The translations under genes and the position numbers were made by a program. Shown piece by piece: positions 12,189-21,066 of a DNA stretch of 63,411 nt; the stretch's first letter is position 1; each line of letters opens with the position of its first letter. The stretch covers positions 2,121 to 65,531 of the forward strand of contig RWJK01001446.1 in the NCBI GenBank assembly GCA_004335835.1, written 5' to 3'. This DNA comes from Scenedesmus sp. ARA3 (Eukaryota; Chlorophyta; Chlorophyceae; Sphaeropleales; Scenedesmaceae). The notes below the pieces were generated by a model. It worked only from the letters and a program-made list of their open reading frames with translations, did no database searches and was not told where the DNA came from.

Positions 12189-15100
12189 GGCAAACTGTCA
12201 GCAGCGGCGGCAGCAGCAGTGCGCAGCTCCCAGGCATATACAGCACCAGCACTAGTGCAGGGGCAAGCCTCACAGACTCTACTGCTGCTACTGCTGCTTG
12301 GTCTGTTCCGAGCAGCTACGCTCAGCAGCAGCAGCAGCAGCAGCAGCAGCGGCTGGCGTCACTGGGAAGTTCACTAGGTGAAGTGCTGCCACCTGGCTGT
12401 GGTGGTACCAGCCCCGGCGACGTGGCACTTGCTGCTGCTGTGCTAGCAGGAGCCAAGGGTGTTGCTGCTGCCCGCGCAGCAGGCGTGCTAGGGTCTGCTG
12501 CTGCTGCTGCTGCTGGGATAGAGGAGGATGATCTGGATGTTGCTGCTGCTGCTGATGCGTTGGCTGATGCCAATGCTGGGGTGGGTGGCAAGGGAGGTGC
12601 TGCTCAGGTGGTGCTGCCTGCTGCTGTGGCCATCCTGAGCATGATTCAGGTGGGTCCAGTAAGAAGATATTGAGCATGATTCAGGTGGGTCCAGTGAGAA
12701 GATATTGAGCATGATTCAGGTGGGTCCAGTGAGAAGATATTGAGCATGATTCAGGTGGGTCCAGTGAGAAGATATTGAGCATGATTCAGGTGGGTCCAGT
12801 GAGAAGATATTGGAATTTAAGCTTTGAACTGCTGGCAGCGCTTGCAGGCATGCCAGTAACGCAGGTACAGCCTGTGGCCATCCTGCGCATGATGTGGGCT
12901 GGGGTTTTGGAGGGCTGGGTTTTAGGCCGCTGCCTGATGTACAGTGCTGTGGGCTGCTGGGGTGGTGCAAGCTGCATTCCCTGTCTCAAGAATGTACACA
13001 TAACCCTAAGACCTGTTTCAACTGCCACGGACCCTAAACCACACTGCCGCACGTTTCAGACGATGAGTTCCGGAAGATCTCTGGGCCGATCTGGAGACTG
13101 GTCTGCTGCGCAAGCTGCCTTCCCTGTTTTAAACCTGCACACTAATCCCTATTGCTGCGTCATTTTGCTGCAAAACCCTTATCCACACCGCTGTAGGTCT
13201 CAGATGATGAGTTCTGGAAGATCCGCTGGACAGATCTCGAGCCTGGCCTGCTGCGCAAGCTGCCCTACTACACGGACACATTCGTGTTGTACTAAATCCT
13301 TGTTCCACGCTGCTGCAAAACCCTAATCACCGCAGGTGTCGGACAATGAGTTTTGGAAGATCCGCTGGGCTGACCTGGAGCCTGGCCTGCTGCGCAAGCT
13401 GTCTTGGCCATTGCTGGTACTAAACCACAGGCTCAAACTGCTGCAAAACCCTGCTTGCTGGCCACAGGTTTCGGATGATGAGTTTTGGAAGATCCGCTGG
13501 GCTGACCTTGAGCCTGGCCTGCTGCGCAAGCTGCCCTACTACGCAGACACATTTCGTGTTGTACCAAACCCTTATTCCACGCTGCTGCAAAACCCTAATC
13601 ACCACAGGTCTCGGATGACGAGTTCTGGAAAATTCGCTGGGCGGATCTGGAGCCTGGTCTGCTGCGCAAGCTGGGCAATGGCAGCTACGGGCAGGTCTTC
13701 CAGGGCACCTACCTGAATGCACAGGTGGCGATCAAGGTGCTGAACATCGATTATGACGACCCTGCAGGTGCGGTTCAAGTGGATATGGTTTAGGCTTTTG
13801 CATCACACTGGGGTTGGGGGTTTGGGCTACAGGCAGGTCCTCCAGGGATCAAGGTGCTGAACAGTGATGACCCTGAAGGTGCTGTGTTACGGATCTAGGG
13901 TTTGATATTGCTGTGGTTGAGGGTTTAGGGCACGGAAAAGTCTTTCAGGGGACCTACTGCGAATGCACAGGTTGCGATCAAGGTGCTGAACATCAACTAT
14001 GACGACCCCGCAGGTGGGATTCTGCAGCTGTGGCTTTTGGGGTAGTTGCTGGTCAAGGCCGAGGTGGACTTCCAGCGCAAGCTGTGCCATCACCTACATG
14101 CTGACACCCGTCCCGCTAAACCTCGTGCCCCTGCACTGCCTAAACCATGCAGGTCTTTCAGCTGAAACTCTAATGCCCTTCAAGGCTGAGGTGGAGTTCC
14201 AGCGCAAGCTTTCCTACCACCCCTGCTTCACACCCACAAACGATATTCACCTGAACCACTAAACCCTGCACTGTGCCAAACCCTGCACTGTCAAAACCCT
14301 GCAGGACTCTCAGCAGAAACCCTCCTGCGCTTCAAGGCCGAAGTCGACTTCCAGCGCAAGCTGTCACACCACCCCAACTTCGCACTTGCAGACAATATTC
14401 ACCTGATTTACTATCCCCTGCACTGTGCTGAACCCCGCACCGCCTAAACCCTGCAGGCCTGTCCGCTGAAACCCTGCTGCGGTTCAAGGCCGAAGTCGAC
14501 TTCCAGCGCAAGCTGTCCTACCACCCCAACTTTGCACCTGCAAACGATATTCACCTAATTTACTAAACCCTGCACTGTGCTCAATCCCGCACTGCGCATA
14601 AACCCTGCAGGCCTGTCTGCTGAAACCCTGCTGCGGTTCAAGGCCGAAGTCGACTTCCAGCGCAAGCTGTCCTACCACCCCAACGTGGTGCGCTTCATCG
14701 GCGCCTGCTGCGAGCTGCCAGCTGGCCTGGCAGATGCTTTAGCAGAGGCAGCACATGCTGCCGCAGGCCCTGCTGCTGCTGCTGCTGCTGCTGGGAGTGC
14801 GGCTAGCGGCAGCGGTGGTGCAGCAGCAGCAGCGGGTGTGCGGTATGTGGTGCCGCCTGGCCTGGTGCGAGGTGTGAAGCTGGCGATTGTGATGGAGCTG
14901 TGCCACCTTGGGAGTTTGTTCTCCATGATTGGGCAGGTGAGGAAAAATGGTTTAAGGTGTTGGTCAAGGTTTAGGGTTTAGGGGTTCCTGACCAGGTGTC
15001 AGGGTGATGTAAGCTGGCGATTGTGATGGAGCTGTGCCACCTTGGGATTTTGTTCTCCATGATCGGGCAGGTGAGGAGAGATGTAGGGTTTTAGTGTTTG

Positions 15101-16348
15101 GTCAAGGTTTAGGGTTTAGGGGTTCATGACCAGGTCTTAAGGGTAGTATGAAGCTGGCACTTGTGATGGAGTTGTGCCACCTTGGCAGCTTGTTCTCCAT
15201 GATCGGGCAGGTAAGGACGCTTGAAGTTCCCGTGCACTTGGGTGGCAGGGGCAGGAGCCTGTCCATTCAGCCCCTTTTAAATGTATGGCCGGTTTCCAGC
15301 AACTATCTGCGTGTGCCTCTGTGCTGCCCTGCCTCAGCTGCACCTTTCACACGCTCCTTATTTGCACTGCAGGCACGTCGCGTGCGTGCTGTGGCTTGCC
15401 AGAAGGCCAGCTGCGGCACCGGCTGTGGCACGGCGGCCGCACTTCTGCTGCATGCCGTTGTTTTTCCCGATCCTGGTGTTGTTGATCAAGCCTGATCAAG
15501 CCTGCGGCCCTTTCACATCATTCTCTTTGTCCCTCCGCACTGCATTGTTTCATGTTTTGCAGGCGCGGCGCGTGCGTGCCGGCTTGGCAGATGGCCAGTC
15601 ACCTGCCGAGCTGTCGCGGGTGTGGCTTTATGGCAGCCAACTCTGCTGCATTGCATAATTCATTCCATCAAAACCTGCGGCCCTGTTACATCGACCTCTT
15701 TGTGCTGCTGCGTTGCGCTGCACTGTATCATATACACTTGCAGGCGCGCCGCGTGCGTGCCGGCTTGGCGGACGGCCAGTCTGCTGCCGAGCTGCGCCGG
15801 CTGTGGCAGTACGGCAGCCAGTTCTGCTACATCGCATAATTCAATCCATCAAAACCTGCGGCCCTGTCACATCAAACTCTTTGGCGTCTGTGCTGCACTG
15901 TGTCATATATACTTGCAGGCGCGCCGCGTGCGGGCAGGTTTGGCGGACGGCCAATCCCCTGCTGAGCTTCGCCGGCTGTGGCCGTACGGCAGCCAGTTCT
16001 GCTGCGACTGGCTCACTCGGCTTGAAGTGGCAAGGGGCGCAGCAGCAGGCCTGGAGTACATGCACCAGCACGGCGTCATCCACAGAGACCTTACAAGTTA
16101 TAACCTGCTGCTAGACTTCGGCAAGCCCTGGCAGGTGGGTTTAGCTCGTGCAGGGTTTAGGTTTTGGTGTGTTTGGGGTTGAGACGGCCTGTTGCAGCTG
16201 CAGGCCTGGAGTACATGCACCAGCACGGCGTCATACACATGGACCTGATCAGCTACAACCTGCTGCTGGACTTTGGCAAGCCCTGGCAGGTGGGTTCCAT
16301 CTGTCTTCCATCTGTCCCGCATGGTGGCGCAGCAGGCTCACCTTCTTG

Positions 16349-16396
<48 letters not shown>

Positions 16397-17605
16397 ACCG
16401 CTGCTAAACCCCACCTCAGGTCAAGGTGTGTGATTTCAACCTCAGCCGCATGGTGGCGCAGCAGGCTCAGCTAGCCAACAGCGGCAACCCCAACAGCCCC
16501 GGCTGGCAGAGCCCTGAGATGCTCGCGGGGCAGCCCTATGGCAAGGCGGCTGATGTGTTCAGCTTTGGGGTCGTGCTGTGGGAGGTGATGACGCTCAAGG
16601 AGCCCTGGAGGTGCGGTTTAGCGGATTTAAAGAATCAAGGGGTTTGGGCTTAAGGGTTTTGGGGTTTTGGCAGCATTATGGGAAAGCCGCGGGCGTGTTC
16701 AGCTTTGGGGTGGTGCTGTGGGAGGTCATGACGCTCAAGGAGCCCTGGAGGTGCGGTTTAGTGGACTGTTCCGGTCCAGGGTTTCAATGGTGCAGGTTTT
16801 AGGGTTTTATGGGGGTGAGGTTGGCCGGCAACCCCAACAGTCCGGGGTGGCAGAGCCCTGAGATGCTCGCAGGGCAGCCCTATGGCAAGGCCGCTGATGT
16901 GTTCAGCTTTGGAGTCGTGCTGTGGGAGGTCATGACCCGCAAGGAGCCCTGGAGGTGCGGTTTAGCGGCGAAATCACCCACTGGTAGCTTGCACAGCAGT
17001 TCATGTTGGTAACGCTGGCTGCTGCTGTCTGTATCTGCCACGGAGACGCAGGGTCGCACCTTGCTGTGCTACTTCATGAGCTTCAAATGGCAAGCCAGAT
17101 ACAAGCTTTTGTCAAGGTGTTGAGACCTCCTCTTGTTGGAACCTGTTTGATTTCACTGCAGGGAGGAGACCGAAGGCCGCACCGCACTGTACTACATCAC
17201 GACTTGAATCACACACCACATGCAGCTCGCACAGCACACATCATGTTGCTGAAGCCTGTTGCTGCTTCATCTGCTTGCAGGGAGGAGACGGAGGGCCGCA
17301 CCGCGCTGTATTACATCATGAACTGCGTCACAGCAGGCAGCCGCCTCAGCCTGCCTGAACCCTGCGAGCTGTGCGAGCAGGGTTTAAGCCCCGAGGCCGC
17401 GGCGCAGCTGCTAAACCTCACACGCAGCTGCTGGCTGCAGCTGCCGCTGGAGCGTCCCACCATGCCTGAGGTGGCAGCAGCGCTGGGGAATCTGGTGAAG
17501 CTGCTGCGGCAGGAGAAGCGAGCAGCAGCAGTGGCTGCGCTGGCTGCCGCGTCAACGGGAGGCGGCGCAGCAGCAGCAGCAGCAGGGGTGAACGGCGGTT
17601 CATAA
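2365..17605 (+). CDS. Giant TKL-type protein kinase, 16 exons
   Basis: Exons: 2365-2559, 3264-4852, 5185-5296, 5518-5580, 5956-6036, 6355-6701, 6970-7138, 7617-8240, 8786-8890, 9599-9793, 10478-12649, 13608-13767, 14611-14936, 15919-16134, 16420-16610, 17281-17605. All phases agree, giving at least 2289 aa; the true start is unknown. Residues 1-1885 are a low-complexity Gln/Ala/Ser region with short conserved helices, function unknown. The kinase domain fills about 1905-2250: P-loop GNGSYGQVFQG, VAIK lysine near 1927, FKAE glutamate near 1950, catalytic loop HRDLTSYN near 2101, metal motif DFN instead of DFG, SPE instead of APE, and a DVFSFGVVLWEV helix. The layout is plant/algal TKL (Raf-like), predicted Ser/Thr kinase. 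HRDLT and DFN are departures that may alter activity. No membrane helix was seen. Partial copies of its own exons crowd nearly every intron. Confidence 0.88.
2640..2920 (+). repeat. Partial copies of gene A exon 1
   Basis: At 2765-2817 the 3' end of exon 2365-2559 recurs, encoding KAKGAKQKAILQARAF again and followed by a GT donor. Weaker fragments with the GCAATCCTGCAAGCAA core lie near 2661 and 2851. All are downstream of the intact exon and inside its intron. Confidence 0.75.
5845..5880 (+). repeat. Degenerate copy of gene A exon 5 start
   Basis: The segment reads RWAEEAYKRQAR in frame, close to the GWAEEAYKRAK start of the true exon at 5956. It precedes that exon in the intron and has lost the proper acceptor. 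Confidence 0.65.
6790..6825 (+). repeat. Copy of gene A exon 6 end with donor
   Basis: The last 12 codons of exon 6355-6701 (IELMRDIKERCR) recur almost unchanged 124 bp downstream, followed by the same GTGGGG-type donor. Confidence 0.85.
7340..7616 (+). repeat. GTACTGCACA minisatellite plus copy of exon 8 start
   Basis: The intron before exon 7617-8240 is filled with variants of GTACTGCACA / GTACCGCACA in direct repetition. Within it, at 7490-7525, sits a copy of the first codons of the next exon (VSSDARMV) with its own CACAG acceptor. The repeat unit itself contains the CAG acceptor. Confidence 0.8.
8617..9035 (+). repeat. Flanking partial copies of gene A exon 9
   Basis: Upstream at 8617-8664 is a degenerate copy of the exon's 5' half (VHEELE start). 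Downstream at 8989-9035 is a copy of its 3' half with the CTGCAG|GTGGG donor. The intact exon is 8786-8890. Confidence 0.75.
9188..9527 (+). repeat. Two upstream copies of gene A exon 10, 5' part
   Basis: Copies begin at 9188 and 9433, each right after a GCAG acceptor, and encode near-identical versions of the LALTNTRRVARL segment up to CLACWA-like residues. They then run into intron sequence. The intact exon begins at 9599. Confidence 0.88.
9869..10280 (+). repeat. Three downstream copies of gene A exon 10, 3' part
   Basis: Copies at 9869-9958, 10032-10122 and 10192-10280 repeat the exon's second half (ALKLVQDYDTSAL...VSEDQ), each ending in GACCAG followed by a GT donor. Spacing is about 160 bp. 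The frame is kept and most changes are at third positions. Confidence 0.9.
12641..12815 (+). repeat. 35-bp minisatellite, five copies, carrying the exon 11 donor
   Basis: Five head-to-tail units of 35 bp start at 12641, 12676, 12711, 12746 and 12781 and are nearly identical. Each contains ATGATTCAG|GTGGGT, the last codons of exon 10478-12649 plus its splice donor. The donor is therefore present five times. A weaker fragment of the same exon end lies at 12871-12893. Confidence 0.95.
13056..13555 (+). repeat. Four upstream copies of gene A exon 12, 5' part
   Basis: Copies start near 13056, 13197, 13337 and 13469, spaced about 130-140 bp from each other and from the intact exon at 13608. Each has an AG acceptor followed by the DEFWKIRWADLEPGLLRKL segment. 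The first is frame-damaged; the other three read through this segment with few amino-acid changes. They diverge before the P-loop, which exists only in the intact exon. Confidence 0.92.
13836..14014 (+). repeat. Two downstream copies of gene A exon 12, 3' part
   Basis: Fragments at about 13836-13877 and 13930-14012 repeat the VAIKVLN...DDP end of the exon and its donor side. The first has deletions; the second keeps most of the segment but is frameshifted near the P-loop side. Confidence 0.8.
14050..14540 (+). repeat. Upstream copies of gene A exon 13, 5' part
   Basis: A short fragment at 14051 is followed by three fuller copies after AG acceptors near 14154, 14305 and 14456, spaced about 150 bp. 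They encode GLSAETL...FKAEV(D/E)FQRKLS(Y/H)H, nearly the same as the intact exon at 14611, with most nucleotide differences silent. Confidence 0.92.
15007..15210 (+). repeat. Two downstream copies of gene A exon 13, 3' part
   Basis: Copies ending at 15070 and 15210 repeat the kinase beta-5/hinge segment (MELCHLG...LFSMIGQ) and finish in GGGCAG followed by GTGAGG or GTAAGG, exactly as the true exon does at 14936. Confidence 0.92.
15373..15836 (+). repeat. Three upstream copies of gene A exon 14, 5' part
   Basis: Copies start after GCAG acceptors at 15373, 15563 and 15744, with the intact exon at 15919. They encode ARRVRAGLADGQ...GSQ-like residues, then diverge into a shared intron-like tail that includes CATCAAAACCTGCGGCCC. 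The first is more decayed than the others. Confidence 0.9.
16194..16289 (+). repeat. Downstream copy of gene A exon 14, catalytic-loop part
   Basis: This copy repeats the last 30 or so codons of exon 14 and its GTGGGT donor. The catalytic HRD of the intact exon (near 16078) is HMD here, so a kinase built from this copy would lose the arginine of that motif. Confidence 0.88.
16313..16341 (+). repeat. Upstream fragment of gene A exon 15
   Basis: It encodes LSRMVAQQAH, matching the start of exon 16420-16610. It sits before the CTG tract that precedes the true acceptor. Confidence 0.75.
16671..16954 (+). repeat. Two downstream copies of gene A exon 15, 3' part
   Basis: Copies end at 16750 and 16954 in CCCTGGAG followed by GTGCGG, the same donor as the intact exon. 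The second is long and includes NPNSPGWQSPEMLAGQPYGK unchanged. Confidence 0.92.
17039..17200 (+). repeat. Two upstream copies of gene A last exon, 5' part
   Basis: Fragments at 17039-17078 and 17161-17200 match the EETEGRTALYYIM start of exon 17281. The second follows an intact CTGCAG acceptor; the first is diverged. Confidence 0.8.
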
Positions 17606-17639
17606 TGCTGCTGCATTTGCTGCGGCAAGCTGCAACAGA

Positions 17640-18303
17640 GGGCGCAGCAGCAGCATGTTGCAGCAGTATGTTATGTCAGCTGCAGCTGCTGTTAGAGTGT
17701 CCCACCACGCCGGAGGTGGCAGCAGCGCTACGCAACCTGGTGAAGCTGCTGCGGCAGGAGAAGCGGGCAGCAGCAGTGGCTGCGCTGGCTGCTGCATCGG
17801 CGGGTGGTGGCCCAGCAGCAGCAGCACCTGCAGCAGCAGGGCTGAGCAGCGGTTCATAATGTTGCTGCATTGGCTGCGGCAAGCAGCAACAGAGGGCGCA
17901 GCAGCGGCGTGTTGCAGCAGCGTACTTTGTCAGCTGCAGCTGCCGTTTAGAGCGGCCCACCATGCCTGAGGTGGCAGCAGCACTAGGCCGGTGCAGCACT
18001 ACGCCGGTGCAGCAGCAGCAGCGGCAGGGGTGAACAGCGGTTCATAATGTTGCTGCATTGGCTGCGGCAAGCAGCAACAGCGGGCGCAGCAGCAGCATGG
18101 TGCAGCAGCATACTTTGTCAGCTGCAGCTGCCGCTGGAGCGTCCCAGTATGCCGGAGGTGGCAGCAGCGCTAGGCGTTGCGACCTGGTGAAGCTGCTGCG
18201 GCAGGAGAAGCGAGCAGCAGCAGTGGCTGCGCTGGCTGCTGCATCATCTGGTGGTGGCCCAGCAGCAGCAGCAGCAGCTGGAGCAGGCACTGCTGGCGTG
18301 TAA
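17640..18303 (+). repeat. Three tandem copies of gene A 3' terminus including stop codon
   Basis: After the true stop at 17603-17605 the end of the last exon recurs at about 17689-17859, 17930-18048 and 18120-18303, separated by a conserved spacer starting at the stop (TAATGTTGCTGCATTG type). Copies one and three keep the LVKLLRQEKRAAAVAALAAAS stretch and an Ala-rich end with a stop; copy two is internally deleted. They probably lie in the 3' UTR or serve as alternative last exons. Confidence 0.88.
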
Positions 18304-19912
18304 TGGTCGTGTTGAGGGTGAGCTTTGATAGGACATCTATCCGAGTTCTGGGGCAGCTGCCTGTAGCTGTTGCCATGCTGGCAATTCAAGGCAAAGGGCG
18401 TGGTGATGGGGCACACGCTTTGTGTGCTTTTCAACAGGCATATGTCAGCGGGCATAGGCCTACCTAGATGCCAGCGGTATGTAGCGCAGACAGACCAAAC
18501 TAGTTTGTCAGGTATGCAGGGGACTGCCATCACTGCTGGTGCTGGCTGCTGGTGTGTTAGCTGTACATAAACGCAGCAGTGATAAGCAGTAGGAAGCAGT
18601 AAGAATAGGCTGGGCAGTAAGAATGCAGAGCTGGCTAGTTTGGAGAACCCCTAGGCAGATCAACTGTGTATTGTCATTTCTGAGCTGTGTGGTGCTCGCT
18701 GCGGCTGCATGTTTCGGCAGCTGTCAATGCGTCTCAGCTGCTGCGTGATTGGCAGAAGCTCCTTGCGCCGGCAAACTAGAAATGTTTGCTGGTTCGTTGC
18801 CTGCTTTCATTGCAAGCTCGTTTACGTTCAATTTCCTGTTGTGGTTTGTGGCATGTGGTTCATGGTTGAGGTTTATGGTTGTGGTGCTTTGGCGTGTACA
18901 CGCACATGTGCACACGCTCAACGCGCGCAAGGCATCTCTATGCAAATTCTGCTCTGGGAGTCCATGAATGTGTGCTAGATGCAACGTAGCAACATGCCGT
19001 TATGTGGTCAGGATCATGTCATGCTTCTATGTATATACGCCATCATTCAGCCAGCACAGCAGAACTATCCTGACCACTGAGCATCTGGCAGTTTCAGATG
19101 ACTGCTCACATGCCAGCCTCCGTCTTTCGCGCATAGTCTGGTGCATGTATGCCACGGCCCTGAATTATCCTCAGGCTAGCCGCTGTTCGTGGGTACGTTA
19201 TTTCCGTACTGAAAGTGTTACAAAACACATGGCGGGTGTCTTGTGGGCGTTCCGATGCGTGCCAGCTGCCTGCTGCTATTTAAGGTGGTAGTGACGTCAC
19301 CATATGTGCATGTGACGGCATGCATTGTTTCGTACATATGCCGGCGTGCGCTGTGCATACCTGCCTGTGTACATCTTTATGTTGTTGGTTGTTACTAGGA
19401 GGCCCTGAGTGGTCAATGAGTGTTGCTGCCACAGTAGAACTATTGCACCAGTTTGCTGCACTACCAGGCTAATGTGGTGGCATGCACGATATGTGTCTGT
19501 GTGTAACACCGCATTACGTATGCATCTGGAGATGGTGTGTGTAACTTGAAGACAGTCCATTGCCGTTGTGTGCTGCTGCCACTGGTGCTGAGGGTTCTGT
19601 GTTCTTCTAGCTTGTCTGCTTTTATGAGGTGCAGGTTTGAGTCTGATTTTGAAGGGCTGATTGTGCAGCGTGAGGTGCAAGCTGATGAGGCTGCGTTACT
19701 CTTAAATCTTGACTCTTAAGGGTTTTGTTGTGACACATGTATCAGGCGCAGGGGCAGGATTACTGTAGTGCGGCCACCAAACGCTTCACTTTCCCTGTTC
19801 TGGCAACTAGACCCAGCTTGTTTTACGTCCTCAACTGCCTGTGCTGTTGGAAAGGCGCTGAAGTGTCTGGTGCTGCTCACTGTTCACATCTGCTTTCGCC
19901 CGTTTGTTCACC
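18304..19912. other. Intergenic region between kinase A and the SURP/G-patch gene
   Basis: No exon, RNA gene or mobile element was recognised. It should hold the rest of the kinase 3' UTR and the promoter of gene B. A stretch around 19255-19330 includes TATTTAAGG and TGACGTCA-like sequence, but this is too far from the ATG at 19913 to assign. Confidence 0.5.
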
Positions 19913-21031
19913 ATGAGCAGCAAGCCAAAGCCCGCGGTCAATGATCTGTTTGGTGATGACAGCGACGATGAGCTGCCCCGCCAGCAGCACGGCAAGCGGC
20001 CACGGAGCCAGGAGCCCGCCCCTGCACTGCCAGGTTGAAAGCTCTGCTGCGTACAGACATGCGCCTGCACGTCGCTGTATGGCTGCCTCGTGTCGATCCC
20101 ATACTCACGGCATGCCTCAGTTTCTGCTCCTGCGGCAGCCTCCTCAATTGACCCGCAAGTACGGGAGGTGGCAGACAAGCTGGCAGACTTTGTGGCGAAA
20201 AATGGGCGCCACTACGAGGACATGACGCGTGACAGGAACCCAGGAAACACGTCATTCAAGTGAGCTGGGGCGTGCGGGCGATGTGCAGCTTGGCAGTGGC
20301 GTTCAGGCTGGGACATGGCTGCATGCTGCAGCGCAGCAGCTGCTGCTGCTGTAGATGCCTGCTGCATGCACAGCAGCCTGGTCCCTGCTTGTGTCTTGCC
20401 GTGGTAATCATGCTTACTGATCGTACCTTAATCTGCATGCAGGTTTCTTTGGGACAAGTCCAGCAAGGAGTACAGATACTACCAGGATAGGCTGAACTCG
20501 CTGTTGCCTGCAGCAGGTGTGTGCGCGGGTGCTGCTTGCTGACACTTGCACCACGTCTATGTCAGCAAAAAAGGCGATTTCTATAGTAATTGAACTTCTG
20601 TTAGCTTCGCTTCTTTCGCAGGACAGGTGTGCCCAGCGGCAGCAGCCTTACCACAGCAGCTTGTAGCAGAAGTGCTGTGCACATGACGTGCAAGCAATTG
20701 AAATTGCGGTACTGCAAGTTATTGCTGCTGGTTGTATGCCTTGTTGGCGTGTCACTCTCCTGCAGGGTCAGCAGCAGCAGCAGCAGGCGCACACCATGCA
20801 AGCAGCAGCGGCAGCAGGCACCGCGAGCAGCAGCAGGACGCGCACAGGCATGCAGGCAGCCACACCAACAGCAGCAGCGGCAGATACCCTGGGCCACCTG
20901 CAGCCAACCACCCGCCGCATCACCACCAGCAGCAGCAGCAGCAGCAGCCTTACGCCAGCAGCAGCAACCCCTCAGCAGGCTCAAAGCGCAGCCGATGGGA
21001 GACAGGACCACCCCCAGCAGCAGCAGCACCC

Positions 21032-21066
<35 letters not shown>

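Noticed and set aside
10472..12673. Long open frames on the minus strand and in other frames across CAG tracts (poly-Leu, poly-Ala, poly-Cys, poly-Ser)
   Set aside because: They arise because CAG/CTG repeats are open in all six frames. Non-repeat parts lack coding character, and the plus-strand gene explains the interval. The same holds at 3460-4062, 10598-10807, 11524-12273, 41984-42529 and 62440-63015.
13056..13767. CRISPR-like regularly spaced direct repeats
   Set aside because: The repeats are coding exon fragments with splice acceptors, diverged from each other and with similar spacers. The genome is eukaryotic.
17640..18303. Separate small genes after kinase A
   Set aside because: The frames are copies of the kinase C-terminus with no start of their own.
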